64,000 nt of DNA, taken from contig NZ_CP086136.1 of NCBI RefSeq assembly GCF_017565645.3, positions 9,345,501 to 9,409,500 of the forward strand. Direction: 5' to 3'. The stretch's first letter is position 1. Each line of letters starts with the position of its first letter. The position numbers and the translations under genes are program-made. Shown piece by piece: positions 54,913-64,000 of this stretch. The notes beneath the pieces were generated by a model. That model made no database searches. It was not told the origin of the DNA and was given only the letters and a program-made list of their open reading frames with translations. The DNA is from Bradyrhizobium barranii subsp. barranii (GTDB lineage Bacteria > Pseudomonadota > Alphaproteobacteria > Rhizobiales > Xanthobacteraceae).

Positions 54913-55941
54913 CGATAGCTTCCGCACTGATCTGCGAGTAGAGAGCACGCGTCCGCAAAGCGAGTACCGGTGCGCGTGCAACGGAGGGCAGAAGATTAAG
55001 CGCGCTCCACTGAACCGTCGTGGGGATAGTGGAAGCTATTGCGCATTCTCGCCTCCTGTCGGCGTAACGTGGATTATTCCCTTGCATTACCGCACTTGAA
55101 CGCCGCACGCCCGCCGCCCATGGGTGCGGCGACGCTGGCGTGGACAACCAGGTCACGTGGCCCAAGGAGGAAGCGCTTATCACCGTTGAACAATACCGCC
55201 TGGTCCTCATGCCCAAGACCAAGGACCACTTGCAGTCGGTCCACATCGACCTGACGGCCAACTGTCTCGACGAACGCGGCGCCTTGACGGTCGTCTCTCC
55301 TTCTCAGCTGCACCGGCTCGATGCCGGAGGCAATCTCGATCACCGGCTGTTAGCGCTTGGCGGAAGCGCTGAAACATATCACGCCCGAACGCCGCCGCTG
55401 AAACAACTGGACGTCGCTCGAGCCCCGCGGCGTCGAGATGTTGAATTTGTGCTCGATGTGCTCGCGGTTGATGAAGCCGAACACGGGCAAGGCTTCCGAA
55501 TCAACTCCTGGCGCTGCTGCACAAACCAGCTGTAGCCAAGCGCGGCCCCTTGGTCATTGCGTACCTCGATTACGTCGGGGTCAGCTTGTGGCGGTCGCCG
55601 TTCCAGATCGTTATCGCTTCCTCGGGCGTGCCGACCGCCTTGGTCGAGACCTCCATGCCGTAGGGTTCGCTCGCAACGAAGGCGCCTGCTCGCATCCTCC
55701 TGGATCAGGACCGGGTAGCGCTTGGCAATCAAGCACCTCCGGATCGGACGCCTCCGATTTCGTGTTGCTCTCACTGGTATTCGGATCAACTGCCATTCTG
55801 TAGTCTGCCTCGAGCAGCTCCACCAGGCGCTCGATGCGAGCAATCCGGAATGGATGGGCCGGCTTGGTCATCAGGGCAGCCCCCTCGGATCGAATGCGAA
55901 GAATCGAAAGATGAAGATGACGAGCGTGCGAGGAGTGGCGT
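54913..55941. other. Region of decayed coding sequence
   Basis: Minus-strand fragments look protein-like but lie in several frames: ASEPYGMEVSTKAVGTPEEA then ITIWNGDRHKLTPT (about 55570-55690), and FGFINREHIEHKFNISTPRG (about 55390-55500). They may be pieces of one broken gene. Family not recognised. Confidence 0.35.
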
Positions 55942-56175
55942 TCATGCGCCGGGCTGTCGGTCGTCTGCCGAATGCCAGTCCGCACCATGGAGGCGGATCA
56001 TCTCGCGACGGGACCGCTCGATGAAGACCCGCTCAACGCAAAAGCCAGCGGTGACTGAAGCCGCTAGCGCAAGGCCGCAGGCGATATAATCATTCATGAA
56101 ATTCCAAAACATGTTGCTGCCGGCGACGCCGACGAAAGTAAGTGCCATTACGGTATTACGAATTGCCTTGACCAC
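55942..56175 (-). CDS. Small membrane protein, 77 aa
   Basis: GTG 56175 follows a GGGGGA site. The N-terminal half holds two hydrophobic segments, VMALTFVGVAGSNMFWNFMN and IACGLALAASVTAGFCVERV, followed by a charged tail (FIERSRREMIRLHGADW). A two-pass inner-membrane protein with unknown role. A longer overlapping minus frame (56148-56561) is judged a shadow. Confidence 0.5.
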   Translation of the reverse strand: MVKAIRNTVMALTFVGVAGSNMFWNFMNDYIACGLALAASVTAGFCVERVFIERSRREMIRLHGADWHSADDRQPGA

Positions 56176-56664
56176 GTTGTTCCCCCAGCCGGTCGGCGAG
56201 GCACTCTAACATTGCAACCAAGACGCTTAGCAGCGTTTGATGGTTGTGATCCGCCGTCTTTCTGCTCAATCAGCTTGGGCCCGGCTGTGTTGTCGCGCCC
56301 CGTGGCATCCGATCGATACCGTATCTCGCTCTGTGCCATGAAACGTGGTGACGATTTGGCAGACAGCCTTCGCCAGCCGATAGGACGCAGCATCCCTTTG
56401 CAGCGGTTTCTGCGGCCAGCGCAGCCGGGCAGCGCAGCCGACCAGAACAAATAGCACTGTATCTCTGGACCATAGAACGAGGCGTTCTCGGCGTCGGCAG
56501 CAATTCGTGCGGGCTCAATCCGTTCCAAAGCCCACGCACGATGCGCTCCGCATTTCGCCAATCATTCGCAGAATTCCGGCATCATGAGGCCCTACATCAG
56601 AGAACTTCTGCTTAATTGCCCAATACTATCATTACTCCCGTGGGGCAACGAAGCGAGCGAACGA
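56176..56664. other. No clear gene
   Basis: Only overlapping arginine-rich frames without motifs. Confidence 0.4.
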
Positions 56665-56868
56665 ATGGCCCGTTTCTACTTTAATCTGGCAGGCAAGCAG
56701 AATGTCGACGACCCCGGCGGGTTAGCATTCGAAGACGAGCTGCAAGCCTTCCGTGCGGCGGAACGCCTAGCAAAAGATCTGGCGAGTGCTCAACCTCTGC
56801 TGCGGGGTACAACCTGCGTGGTCGTTACACGCAGGGACCGAGGTGACGCCTATTACGTAAGCGTGTGA
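56665..56868 (+). CDS. DUF6894-like small protein, 67 aa
   Basis: MARFYFNLAGKQNVDDPGGL has the start of a widespread rhizobial family (M-P/A-R-Y/F-Y/F-F-x-L/I...D..G). It is followed by EDELQAFRAAERLAKDLASA and a C-terminal strand VVTRRDRGDAYYVSV. Proteins of this size are abundant in Bradyrhizobium, with unknown role. ATG 56665 is chosen because family members begin exactly here. Confidence 0.7.
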   Translation: MARFYFNLAGKQNVDDPGGLAFEDELQAFRAAERLAKDLASAQPLLRGTTCVVVTRRDRGDAYYVSV

Positions 56869-57672
56869 CAGCGCTTCCAAATCAAAGGTCTCCACTGACG
56901 TATCATCTGCCGGGAGCAGCCGCCCCGAGTTGTGGGACCACCGAGCCGATTGAGGGAGGGCTCGTTTTCCCTGGTTAGACTTGCCTGCAACGCCACCGTC
57001 AGGCACGATTTCGAAGAACCCGATTGCACCATGTCCATCAAGACCTATATCGGCGCGGTCGAAGCAGCGCACGATGATGGCTGATTGGGCCGCGTTCTGC
57101 GATGGCAAGCGCGCTGCGGACGGCGTGGTCGTGCCGATGTCTCGCGCGATTGCGCGACGAACAACTTTCTGACTTTCGTATCGTGGAGAACCTGTTTCCC
57201 ACCAAGTAGAACTAGGCCGTGAACCCATCTGTGGACCCCCGCGAGATGCAAGCGGTTTTTGAAACAGACCACGAAAAGCACCAGAGAGTTGCAGCTACTG
57301 GGTCCACCATTGTGCCTCCGAAATCCCGCGCGCGCCGCCCTATCGCCTGAAGGGATTTCGTTGGGACCCGGCGCAACTGGAAAAACTGCAAGGACCGCCA
57401 GATGAGGGGTGAGCGCCACCCGGGTTTATTAACCCTCCGCCGATCATGCAGAAAGACGGCAAAAGGTGGCCCATCGGCGCCGATTATGGAACCGGTTGTG
57501 GTGTTAAATGCCCCGAAACGATGGCAGAAACGAAGGGGATGCTCCGGCTCCGCATACTCGGCTCACACACCGACGATTGGCGCAGGATCGCCCGCGATGA
57601 CAAAGCAGAGCGAGCATAGATCAGCATGGCGTATCTGCAGAAGCAGCTCGCTAGGCAGCGAAAAGCGTACAA
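56869..57672. other. No clear gene
   Basis: Short frames only. MSIKTYIGAVEAAHDDG (from about 57032) is too short to support. Confidence 0.4.
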
Positions 57673-57903
57673 ATGAACGCCGAGCTTTTCTGCAAGCTGC
57701 AGGAACTATCCCGCCATAACGCGGTCGCCCGCGCGCTTGTCTTCTTGTGGGAAACCGGAACCCTGACCTACGAGGGCTGGGCGACGAAGGCGATCTCTCT
57801 TCTCATTGATCAGAACGAAACGCTTTCGGCGATCGCCGTGGATGCGGAGAACCGCGCCTGCCGCCTGCCCAAAACTCCGCCCGTAGCCTCACCCACACGT
57901 TGA
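57673..57903 (+). CDS. Hypothetical protein, 76 aa
   Basis: MNAELFCKLQELSRHNAVAR, then ALVFLWETGTLTYEGWATKA and ISLLIDQNETLSAIAV describe a compact helical protein. No family is recognised. It lies 13 bases before the next start, so the two genes may form an operon. Confidence 0.45.
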   Translation: MNAELFCKLQELSRHNAVARALVFLWETGTLTYEGWATKAISLLIDQNETLSAIAVDAENRACRLPKTPPVASPTR

Positions 57904-57916
57904 GAGAGATCGTCCC

Positions 57917-58444
57917 GTGTCCGACACCCCCAAGACGGGAACACCGCACCCCGGGCCCGCGCTGCGGCTTGTCAGCGGCGCGAAACAGGAGCCGCTCCGC
58001 TGCCCCGCCGCCGGCCGCGATGCCGAAAGCGAGAAGACGCTTTGCTTCTACTTCAACCGGCGCATGACCGATGACGAGATGCGGCACCTTCACGCGGTCA
58101 TACGGCAGGCGGCAGCCTACTCGCCGATCATCGACGGCCAGCCCAGCAAACGAGCGGAGTCTCAGAGCAGGAGGCGGCGGCAGTGCTGCGGCGCTACCTG
58201 CTCATGCGCGAGATTGACGGTCACTGAGAAAGTTCCTCTTTTTCATCCGCGCCCCCGACAAAGTCTCGCTAAATTTCAACTGAGACACTACCCGTTAGTC
58301 GGTTCAACTCGCAGCGTCAGGACGCCCGTGATTGCGGAGGCGATGAAGACAGTGACTCGTACCACTTCCGGGAACAGCACACCAATCAATGGTGTCAGAG
58401 TCCGGGGAGATCCCAGTAGAACACGCCGACCAGGCCGGCAATAA
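57917..58444 (+). CDS. Hypothetical protein, 3' end doubtful
   Basis: A GTG start gives MSDTPKTGTPHPGPALRLVS. The conserved-looking part is LCFYFNRRMTDDEMRHLHAV and IRQAAAYSPIIDGQPS, to about residue 75. After that the sequence becomes Arg/Ser/Cys-rich and probably runs on in the wrong frame after a small indel near 58150. Function unknown. Confidence 0.4.
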   Translation: MSDTPKTGTPHPGPALRLVSGAKQEPLRCPAAGRDAESEKTLCFYFNRRMTDDEMRHLHAVIRQAAAYSPIIDGQPSKRAESQSRRRRQCCGATCSCARLTVTEKVPLFHPRPRQSLAKFQLRHYPLVGSTRSVRTPVIAEAMKTVTRTTSGNSTPINGVRVRGDPSRTRRPGRQ

Positions 58445-59467
58445 GGCTTGTATAGAGGACGTGGGGGACAATGGAGAGCAGGCACTGCTTACTCGCTCAC
58501 CGCTGTGAGTGCCCTGCCGTCGGCCAATCGGCTCCTTCGTTCGGGCGACGATCAGAAGGCGGCGAACGATTATCTGCTGACCTGCGCTTCCTCGGAGACG
58601 ACAAGGATTGAAGCCAATCCACCGGGAGCAACAAGCCGCCGCATCGGCCCATCAGACGCGTTTCCACGGTGAAGATCAGCGCTTGCGAGGCCGGTTCGTG
58701 GAAAATTTTCGCGATTGGATGGGCTCCTGCAAAAAGATTGTCTTTTCAGACTCCACCGCTTTTGCGGCACCGGCCGAAGAAGGCCTCCCTTGTGGTCTTC
58801 CATATCTCCCCAAGCGGCGAAGGTAGTGGCTAAAACAGGCGGCGTCTCAGCAATTCCTCCGTGCGTATACTCAGATCAGGACAACCGCATCTAGCGTCGT
58901 GCGCCACGATTTGTCGGCCGACCGCCGGATTTCACTGATCAATGAAGCCGTCTCGTCTGCGGCAACCGCTGGCATCAGACGGAGCGGATAACTGCACCGC
59001 TAAATATGGACACGGGCATCGGACTTTCGTCGCCGTCAGGCGCAAGTTTTTTTACTCCGCCTTGTTTGGCAAGAATTCTCTCGCCTACGCCCCCTATCGC
59101 AGGAATGCGCTAACGCCCGATGTGGAGCACCGCGACACCAGAAAACTCTCATTTTCATTGACCGCTGCAGCGGTCAACATGATTGGACCCACAATTACTC
59201 AGATCGAGACTTCCGTGAGCACTCCAGAGGCAAACGTCAAGTGTGGACCTTCTGTGATTTCTATCGGCGCACGGCCAAGGCTGACGAAAGCTGTGGCTGA
59301 AGGACGATCTGAACCTGAACACCACGCCGACGAAAATTGTGAAATCAGCGAGGGGTCTCTGCCGGCGCGATCGACGCTCCGAATAACAGAAGCAGGCACC
59401 GCAAGTGATCACAGCCCAGCTATCGCGCTGGGCGACAATTTACGTTAACGTTTGCCGGTCGGTCCAT
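58445..59467. other. No clear gene
   Basis: One long plus frame (58942-59448, containing MIGPTITQIETSVSTPEANV) is open without a ribosome-binding site. It may be a decayed gene. Confidence 0.35.
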
Positions 59468-59656
59468 ATGCGTACTCGAATCCGATCGCCTCGGAGGCAG
59501 AAGGCGATCATCCAACCGCTTGATCCTTCCCACCCTCAGGGTTGGGATAATCCTGACAATGAGGAAGTTTGGCTTGAGCTGGCGCGCGCCATCGGACGGC
59601 AGATTGCACGAGACGAAAACGACGGTTTGGAGCAGCCGAAAGGAGGAAGGGCATGA
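59468..59656 (+). CDS. Small accessory protein of the serine recombinase
   Basis: The 62-aa product MRTRIRSPRRQKAIIQPLDP continues HPQGWDNPDNEEVWLELARA and IGRQIARDENDGLEQPKG. Its TGA overlaps the recombinase ATG at 59653 (ATGA), so the two are translationally coupled. The basic start and an acidic helical end suggest a DNA- or recombinase-binding partner, perhaps a directionality factor, but that is inference from gene order alone. Confidence 0.6.
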   Translation: MRTRIRSPRRQKAIIQPLDPSHPQGWDNPDNEEVWLELARAIGRQIARDENDGLEQPKGGRA

Positions 59657-61356
59657 TGACGGGGCCAACAAAAAAGAGGGCCGTGTTATACGCCCGCTAT
59701 TCGAGCGACATGCAAAAGGCGACCTCGATTGACGGTCAGCTATTGCTCTGCCGGAAGATCGCGGCACGCAACGACCTAGATGTCATCGGTGCATTTGTTG
59801 ATGCCGCGAAGTCTGGCCTAACCGAAAATGCGAGGGACGGCTATCAGCAATTGCTCAATGGCGTGCGAAACCATGATTTTGATGTTGTGATCGTTGAGCA
59901 TTTCGATCGCCTGTCGCGCGATCCCGCAACCATCCAGCGTCTCAAGCAAGTTTTCGAGTTCAATGGCGTTGAGCTGATGGATCAGAAAGGCGTTTACGCG
60001 ACTGCCACCGACATCAGCATCGCAAGTCTCTACAACACGATTTATAAGCCGCAGCTCGCCGACAAGGTTCGGCGTGGCCATGATAATGCTGTCGCTAGTG
60101 GAAGAATTCCTGGCTCATACGCTTACGGTTACCGGCCAAGGCCGGGCGCGCCCGGTGAGCGCGTGATCGATGAGAACGAAGCGAAGATCGTGGTCCGCAT
60201 CTTCACCGAATATGTATCGGGGCGTTCAACCCGAGATATTGCGGCCGATCTCACGCGCCAAGGCTTGCCCTCGCCTGGCGCCACCCGTCACAAGAACAAG
60301 GCTGGTCGCACGACCTGGAATCATCAGTGCATAACTAGCGGTCGCCACGGTCGCGGCATTATCGGCAACGAGCTGTATATCGGCGAAATACATTGGAACG
60401 TTCGATCAACAATTCTGAACCCGGAAACGCAGAAGAAACAGAAACGCCGCAATCCGGAAGACCGGCACATCATTGTCAAGAAGCCCGAGCTGCGGATTGT
60501 TCCGCAAGTGCTTTGGGACAGGGCGCAGAAGGTTCGCAGCGGCCGCGCCATCCATATGTTCGGACCGGCGGGCAAGCCGCGGCGCCGTCCTGTGATCCCG
60601 CGCAATAATGAGCATCCACTTGCTGGGGTCCTCCGGTGTGGTGTCTGCAACGGGAATATGCGAATCGCTCAATCCTCCAGGAATGGCGCTCCGCGCGCCG
60701 CATGCGCCAATGCGCATCAACGAGGCACGTGTGAGCACACCCGGAGTTTTGACATGGACGTGCTACTTGAGGATGTCTCAAGCAAAATGGAATTAAAATT
60801 GCTTTCGCCCAAAGCGATTGAAGAGGCGATGCGTGCTTGGAAGGAGGAGCGTAAGAACGATCGGACAAAGAACAGCGAACACGCAAATTTAGAGCGTAGA
60901 CTCCGTACGTTGACCACTGAGATCGAACGCTTGTCATATGCCATCGCAAACAGCCGTCGCAAGCCGGATGAGTTGCTCAAGCGGATCGATGAGTGCGATG
61001 TGGAACGGGAAACCGTTAACGAGCGCTTGCGGCTGCTGGGTAGTGGCAGCGAAAACGTGATCCCGTTCGACCATCCAAAGTTCGGTGACCGATATCATTC
61101 GGAGGCCAAGAGACTGGTCACCGCGCTGAAGATTAATCCGAAGGCCATCGAAACCCGCGTCGCCTTTCGCAACTTGATCGACAGCATCGTAGTGCATCCG
61201 GTTCGCAAGCGGATGCCCTACGAATATACTCCGTACCTGAACAGCGCTTCCCTTTCTAGCATGAATCTTTTCCCCGAAAATCGACGCAAGACGAGAAAGA
61301 TCAGTGCGTTCGTCTACTATGATAGCGTCAAGTCAGAGAAGTCCGTATCCTCGTAG
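59653..61356 (+). CDS. Large serine recombinase (island integrase), 567 aa
   Basis: The N-terminal catalytic domain has the nucleophile in AVLYARYSSDMQKATSIDGQ, then VIVEHFDRLSRDPATIQRL and the DKVRRGHDNAVASGRIPGSY segment. A recombinase domain (AKIVVRIFTEYVSGRSTRDI, then ADLTRQGLPSP) and a zinc ribbon (GVLRCGVCNGNMRIAQSS, later GTCEH) follow, then a long coiled coil (about 395-450) and a C-terminal part ending DSVKSEKSVSS. The last codons and the stop lie in sequence continuous with the chromosomal ybgC gene, which places the attachment site at the gene's own 3' end. Intact. It probably catalyses integration of the island. Confidence 0.88.
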   Translation: MMTGPTKKRAVLYARYSSDMQKATSIDGQLLLCRKIAARNDLDVIGAFVDAAKSGLTENARDGYQQLLNGVRNHDFDVVIVEHFDRLSRDPATIQRLKQVFEFNGVELMDQKGVYATATDISIASLYNTIYKPQLADKVRRGHDNAVASGRIPGSYAYGYRPRPGAPGERVIDENEAKIVVRIFTEYVSGRSTRDIAADLTRQGLPSPGATRHKNKAGRTTWNHQCITSGRHGRGIIGNELYIGEIHWNVRSTILNPETQKKQKRRNPEDRHIIVKKPELRIVPQVLWDRAQKVRSGRAIHMFGPAGKPRRRPVIPRNNEHPLAGVLRCGVCNGNMRIAQSSRNGAPRAACANAHQRGTCEHTRSFDMDVLLEDVSSKMELKLLSPKAIEEAMRAWKEERKNDRTKNSEHANLERRLRTLTTEIERLSYAIANSRRKPDELLKRIDECDVERETVNERLRLLGSGSENVIPFDHPKFGDRYHSEAKRLVTALKINPKAIETRVAFRNLIDSIVVHPVRKRMPYEYTPYLNSASLSSMNLFPENRRKTRKISAFVYYDSVKSEKSVSS

Positions 61357-61418
61357 TAGACGCGGACCTGCATGTGATGGCGGCCGTCGCGGATCTCGCC
61401 GTCGAGATGGGCTGTCAC
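61317..61418 (-). pseudogene. ybgC: ybgC (acyl-CoA thioesterase) 5' fragment
   Basis: From GTG 61418 the minus strand reads MTAHLDGEIRDGRHHMQVRV, then YYEDTDFS, the start of the Tol-Pal-associated thioesterase YbgC, whose catalytic Asp is in the Y-Y-E-D-T-D motif. After codon 28 (about 61335) the sequence leaves the family and stops six codons later in island DNA. The remaining three quarters of the gene must lie at the other end of the island, outside the window. Confidence 0.85.
61335..61346. other. Island attachment site (att) within ybgC
   Basis: ybgC homology ends here, and the recombinase reading frame crosses the same bases. The exact crossover dinucleotide cannot be fixed without the other junction or an empty site. 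Confidence 0.65.
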
Positions 61419-61487
61419 GTCGCGAGCCTCTTCGCTTTTTGCAACCGGCCCGTTTTGCGCAAAAACAGCCGGCCGCGCAAGCGCAGG

Positions 61488-62402
61488 TTATGCCACGGCC
61501 GGCGTCCTTCCCAGCGTCACTTCGACGATTTCCGGCGGCACGCCGACGCGGACCGGCATGATGCTGCAACCGAGGCCGCCGGAGACGATGACGTCGCATT
61601 TCAGCCGGAAGTGACCATAGGCGAGACGCACGCCGTGCTGAGGCGAAACAGCCGGCGACCAGCGGAACAGGCGGACCTGGCCGCCATGGGTATGGCCGGA
61701 CAGTTGCAGCGCGACGCGCGCGGGTACGAGCGGCGCGATATTGGGCTCGTGCGCGAGCAAGATGACCGGCGCATCGTCGGTGACCTTCGCCAGCGTACCC
61801 GCAAGATCGTCGGCGCCAAGCCGACGCGCCCGGCCATAGCGCTTCGCGGGATAGTAGGCGAGCTGATCGCCGAGGCCCGCGAGCCAGAAGGAGCGTCCGT
61901 CCTTGGTGAGACGCACGACGTCGTTCTCGTAAACGGGAATGCCGGCCGCCTCCAGCGCGCGATGGGCGGCTGTCGGCCCGTGCCCGGCCTGCTGCACGGC
62001 CCGGTCCACCCAATAGTCATGATTGCCCATGACGGCATGGACGCCGAGCGGTGCCTTGAGGCCCGCGAGCACCTTCGCCCATTCGCTCGACGGAATGATG
62101 CGCGTGACCTGGTGAACACCCGCGACATAGTCGCCGAGCAACACGATGACATCGGCGTTGAGCGCATTGGTGCGATCGACGATGCCCTCGATCCGCTCCA
62201 GCGACATCCAGGGATCGCAGGCATGAATGTCGGTGACGATGGCGATCTTGAGCGGAAAATCCGCCGGCCATTGCCGCGGGGTCGGGTGATAGCGGGTGAC
62301 GCGGAGCCGCAGCGGCTCGATGCCGACGCCATAGGCCGCGGTCGAGACGCCGAGCGCGGACAGGCCGCCGATGGAACGAATGAGATGACGACGCGTGATC
62401 AT
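61488..62402 (-). CDS. Tat-exported metallophosphoesterase
   Basis: The 304-aa protein starts MITRRHLIRSIGGLSALGVS, a twin-arginine type signal. The calcineurin-like domain follows: KIAIVTDIHACDPW (D-x-H), VIVLLGDYVAG (G-D), VMGNHDYW (G-N-H-D), ILLAHEPNIA (H) and LSGHTHGGQVRLF (G-H-x-H). These residues hold two metals. Such proteins act on phosphoesters in the periplasm; the substrate is unknown, though UDP-2,3-diacylglucosamine-type or nucleotide substrates are typical. Full length; part of the core chromosomal block with ruvB. Confidence 0.88.
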   Translation of the reverse strand: MITRRHLIRSIGGLSALGVSTAAYGVGIEPLRLRVTRYHPTPRQWPADFPLKIAIVTDIHACDPWMSLERIEGIVDRTNALNADVIVLLGDYVAGVHQVTRIIPSSEWAKVLAGLKAPLGVHAVMGNHDYWVDRAVQQAGHGPTAAHRALEAAGIPVYENDVVRLTKDGRSFWLAGLGDQLAYYPAKRYGRARRLGADDLAGTLAKVTDDAPVILLAHEPNIAPLVPARVALQLSGHTHGGQVRLFRWSPAVSPQHGVRLAYGHFRLKCDVIVSGGLGCSIMPVRVGVPPEIVEVTLGRTPAVA

Positions 62403-62552
62403 GGAAGTCCGATGGTGATGCAGCTTTGTGATGCGGTCCGATTGGAGCGGAATTGGGGTCCGCTCGTGCAGACGGCCTGCATTTGCGTGCAGACCGTTTG
62501 CACAAAGGTTACCGGAAGTTCATGACAACCGACGCACCTTGCATCAACGCAA

Positions 62553-63605
62553 TCAGTCGTCGCTCTCGTCCGTGCCGAACAGGCCGAACTGTGCCGCGGC
62601 ATCGCGCGAGGGCTCGGCGATGCCGAGATGGCGGAAGGCGTGCGAGGTGAGCAGGCGGCCGCGCGGAGTGCGCTGGAGATAGCCGCACTGAATGAGATAA
62701 GGCTCGATGATGTCCTCGATCGCATCGCGCGGCTCGGACAAGGCGGCGGCCATCGTCTCCACGCCGACCGGGCCGCCGCCATAGTTCTGCGCGATGGTCG
62801 TGAGGTAGCGGCGGTCCATGGCGTCGAGGCCGGCGGCGTCGACCTCGAGCGCGCTCAGCGCGTGGTCGGCGATCTTGCGGTCGATCGAGGCGGCATCGGC
62901 GGCGGAGGCGAAATCGCGCACGCGCCGCAGCAGGCGGCCGGCGATGCGCGGCGTACCGCGGGCGCGGCGCGCGATCTCGTTGGCACCGTCGGCGCTCATG
63001 CCGACATTGAGCACGCGCGCGCCGCGGGTGACGATGCTTTCCAGCTCTTCAATGGTGTAAAAATTGAGCCGGACCGGGATGCCGAAGCGGTCGCGCAAGG
63101 GATTGGTGAGGAGGCCGGCGCGCGTGGTAGCGCCGACGAGCGTGAATTTCGACAGCTCGATCTTCACCGAGCGTGCCGCCGGGCCCTCGCCGATGATCAG
63201 GTCGAGTTGAAAGTCCTCCATCGCGGGATAGAGCACTTCTTCCACCGCCGGGCTCAGGCGATGGATCTCGTCGATGAAGAGCACGTCGCGCTCTTCGAGA
63301 TTGGTGAGGAGCGCGGCGAGATCGCCGGCCTTGGCGATCACGGGCCCCGAGGTGGCGCGAAAGCCGACGCCGAGCTCCTTGGCGACGATCTGCGCCAGCG
63401 TGGTCTTGCCGAGGCCGGGGGGGCCTACGAACAGCACGTGATCGAGCGCCTCGCCGCGCTTGCGCGCCGCCTCGATGAAGATCGAGAGGTTCTTGCGCGC
63501 CTGCTGCTGGCCGACGAAGTCGGACAGCGATTGCGGACGTAGCGCGGTGTCGCCGACGTCATCGGAGCGGCGCTCGGGCGTGACGATGCGTGGGGGAGTG
63601 GTCAT
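62553..63605 (-). CDS. ruvB: Holliday junction helicase subunit RuvB
   Basis: The 350-aa motor of RuvAB branch migration. The start at 63605 ([20 protein letters not shown]) overlaps the upstream stop (ATGA) and is the conserved RuvB start; the longer frame above it is rejected. Walker A is [20 protein letters not shown], Walker B is [20 protein letters not shown], sensor 1 lies in [20 protein letters not shown], and the arginine finger lies in [18 protein letters not shown]. The C-terminal winged helix has [20 protein letters not shown]. Core housekeeping gene; shows that the window has left the island. Confidence 0.97.
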   Translation of the reverse strand: MTTPPRIVTPERRSDDVGDTALRPQSLSDFVGQQQARKNLSIFIEAARKRGEALDHVLFVGPPGLGKTTLAQIVAKELGVGFRATSGPVIAKAGDLAALLTNLEERDVLFIDEIHRLSPAVEEVLYPAMEDFQLDLIIGEGPAARSVKIELSKFTLVGATTRAGLLTNPLRDRFGIPVRLNFYTIEELESIVTRGARVLNVGMSADGANEIARRARGTPRIAGRLLRRVRDFASAADAASIDRKIADHALSALEVDAAGLDAMDRRYLTTIAQNYGGGPVGVETMAAALSEPRDAIEDIIEPYLIQCGYLQRTPRGRLLTSHAFRHLGIAEPSRDAAAQFGLFGTDESDD

Positions 63606-64000
63606 GCGGGCAGGATAACACGATGCAGCGGTTTCGCGAGCCACCAGCACAGGCTGGCCGGAATGACGGCGACGACGGCGAGCATCGCCGAAAGCTTCAG
63701 CGCCTCGGGCGCGGAACGGACACTCGGCACGATCACCGCCGAGGTTTCGGAGGGCACGACGAACATGCCAACCATGACGAAGCCGGCCGCACCCACCGCC
63801 GCGGCGAGCCACGCCATCCAGATCATGTTGAGATCGGCGTAGACCGCCGCCAACGCAAATATCAGGCCGGCGACGACTGCAGGAAGGAACGAGGCGAGAA
63901 TCGTGACGATGGCCAACAGCACGACCGCGATCGAAACCAGAGCACGCAGTGCTTCCAGTTCGAGGAACACGAGAAACATCTGCAGCACCGCGGCGCCGAG
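63602..64000 (-). CDS. Membrane protein upstream of ruvB (partial at window edge)
   Basis: The frame is open to the window edge. From GTG 63988 it gives about 128 residues with hydrophobic segments [40 protein letters not shown] and [20 protein letters not shown], so probably three or four membrane passes. It overlaps the ruvB start by four bases and is probably co-transcribed. No functional family recognised. The true start may lie beyond the window. Confidence 0.65.
   Translation of the reverse strand, partial: LGAAVLQMFLVFLELEALRALVSIAVVLLAIVTILASFLPAVVAGLIFALAAVYADLNMIWMAWLAAAVGAAGFVMVGMFVVPSETSAVIVPSVRSAPEALKLSAMLAVVAVIPASLCWWLAKPLHRVILPA

Noticed and set aside
56148..56561. 137-codon minus-strand frame
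   Set aside because: Overlaps the two-segment membrane protein's start, is Arg/Ser-rich and has no motif.
61374..62525. 383-codon plus-strand frame opposite the metallophosphoesterase
   Set aside because: Antisense shadow; it also crosses the ybgC region.
62628..63542. 304-codon plus-strand frame opposite ruvB
   Set aside because: Antisense to an unmistakable ruvB.

Overview
The window is almost certainly from a Bradyrhizobium (soybean-type rhizobium) chromosome. It covers the right-hand end of a symbiosis island and its junction with core chromosome. The evidence is the combination of Nod-factor genes (nodM, noeL, nolK and a nolG-type RND pump), type III secretion effectors with tts boxes (a NopD/Bel2-5-like SUMO protease, the GH12 glucanase GunA2, NopE), and a long run of IS elements and gene fragments. 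This stops abruptly at a serine recombinase, after which come the housekeeping genes ybgC (truncated), a metallophosphoesterase and ruvB.

Layout. 1-3.1 kb: remnants of a conjugative element (recombinase C-terminus, small ICE-type genes, N-terminally truncated traG). 3.1-8.3 kb: an IS66 element flanked by a perfect 8-bp target duplication and carrying a serine-recombinase module between tnpB and tnpC. 8.3-22.4 kb: small genes, IS6/IS3/IS21 debris and three type III effectors, all on the minus strand, each with an upstream tts box. 22.4-26.6 kb: nested insertions (IS701-like element, a group II intron in its right inverted repeat, and an IS5/IS427 element in the same CTAG target). 26.7-27.2 kb: two small genes behind a tts box, the second NopA-like. 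27.5-33.6 kb: a degenerate EAL protein, a phage tail fragment, an IS21 element and IS66/IS256 debris. 33.9-36.2 kb: a mostly non-coding tract with a family of related, apparently covarying hairpins, the most novel feature here. 36.2-39.1 kb: small genes, an integrase relic, a phasin-like and a cold-shock gene.

39.3-48.8 kb is the nodulation block. nodM diverges from noeL-nolK across a 1.3-kb intergenic region with a palindrome-centred nod-box-like sequence. nodM supplies glucosamine-6-phosphate for the chitooligosaccharide backbone. NoeL and NolK make GDP-fucose for Nod-factor fucosylation. NolG is an efflux pump subunit whose usual partner NolF is not seen here. 49.1-53.6 kb: an intact IS256 element, decayed symbiotic panC/panB, and fragment junctions (panB/trbI/antitoxin) ending in an intact AbiEii-type toxin gene. 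53.6-59.4 kb: sparse small ORFs. 59.5-61.35 kb: a small accessory ORF and a large serine recombinase whose 3' end reads into ybgC, marking an attachment site. 61.35-64 kb: core chromosome.

Many genes are frameshifted or truncated, so a large part of the 1-60 kb accessory sequence is pseudogenic. No tRNA, rRNA or CRISPR array was seen. All names rest on reading protein motifs by eye; no database search was possible.
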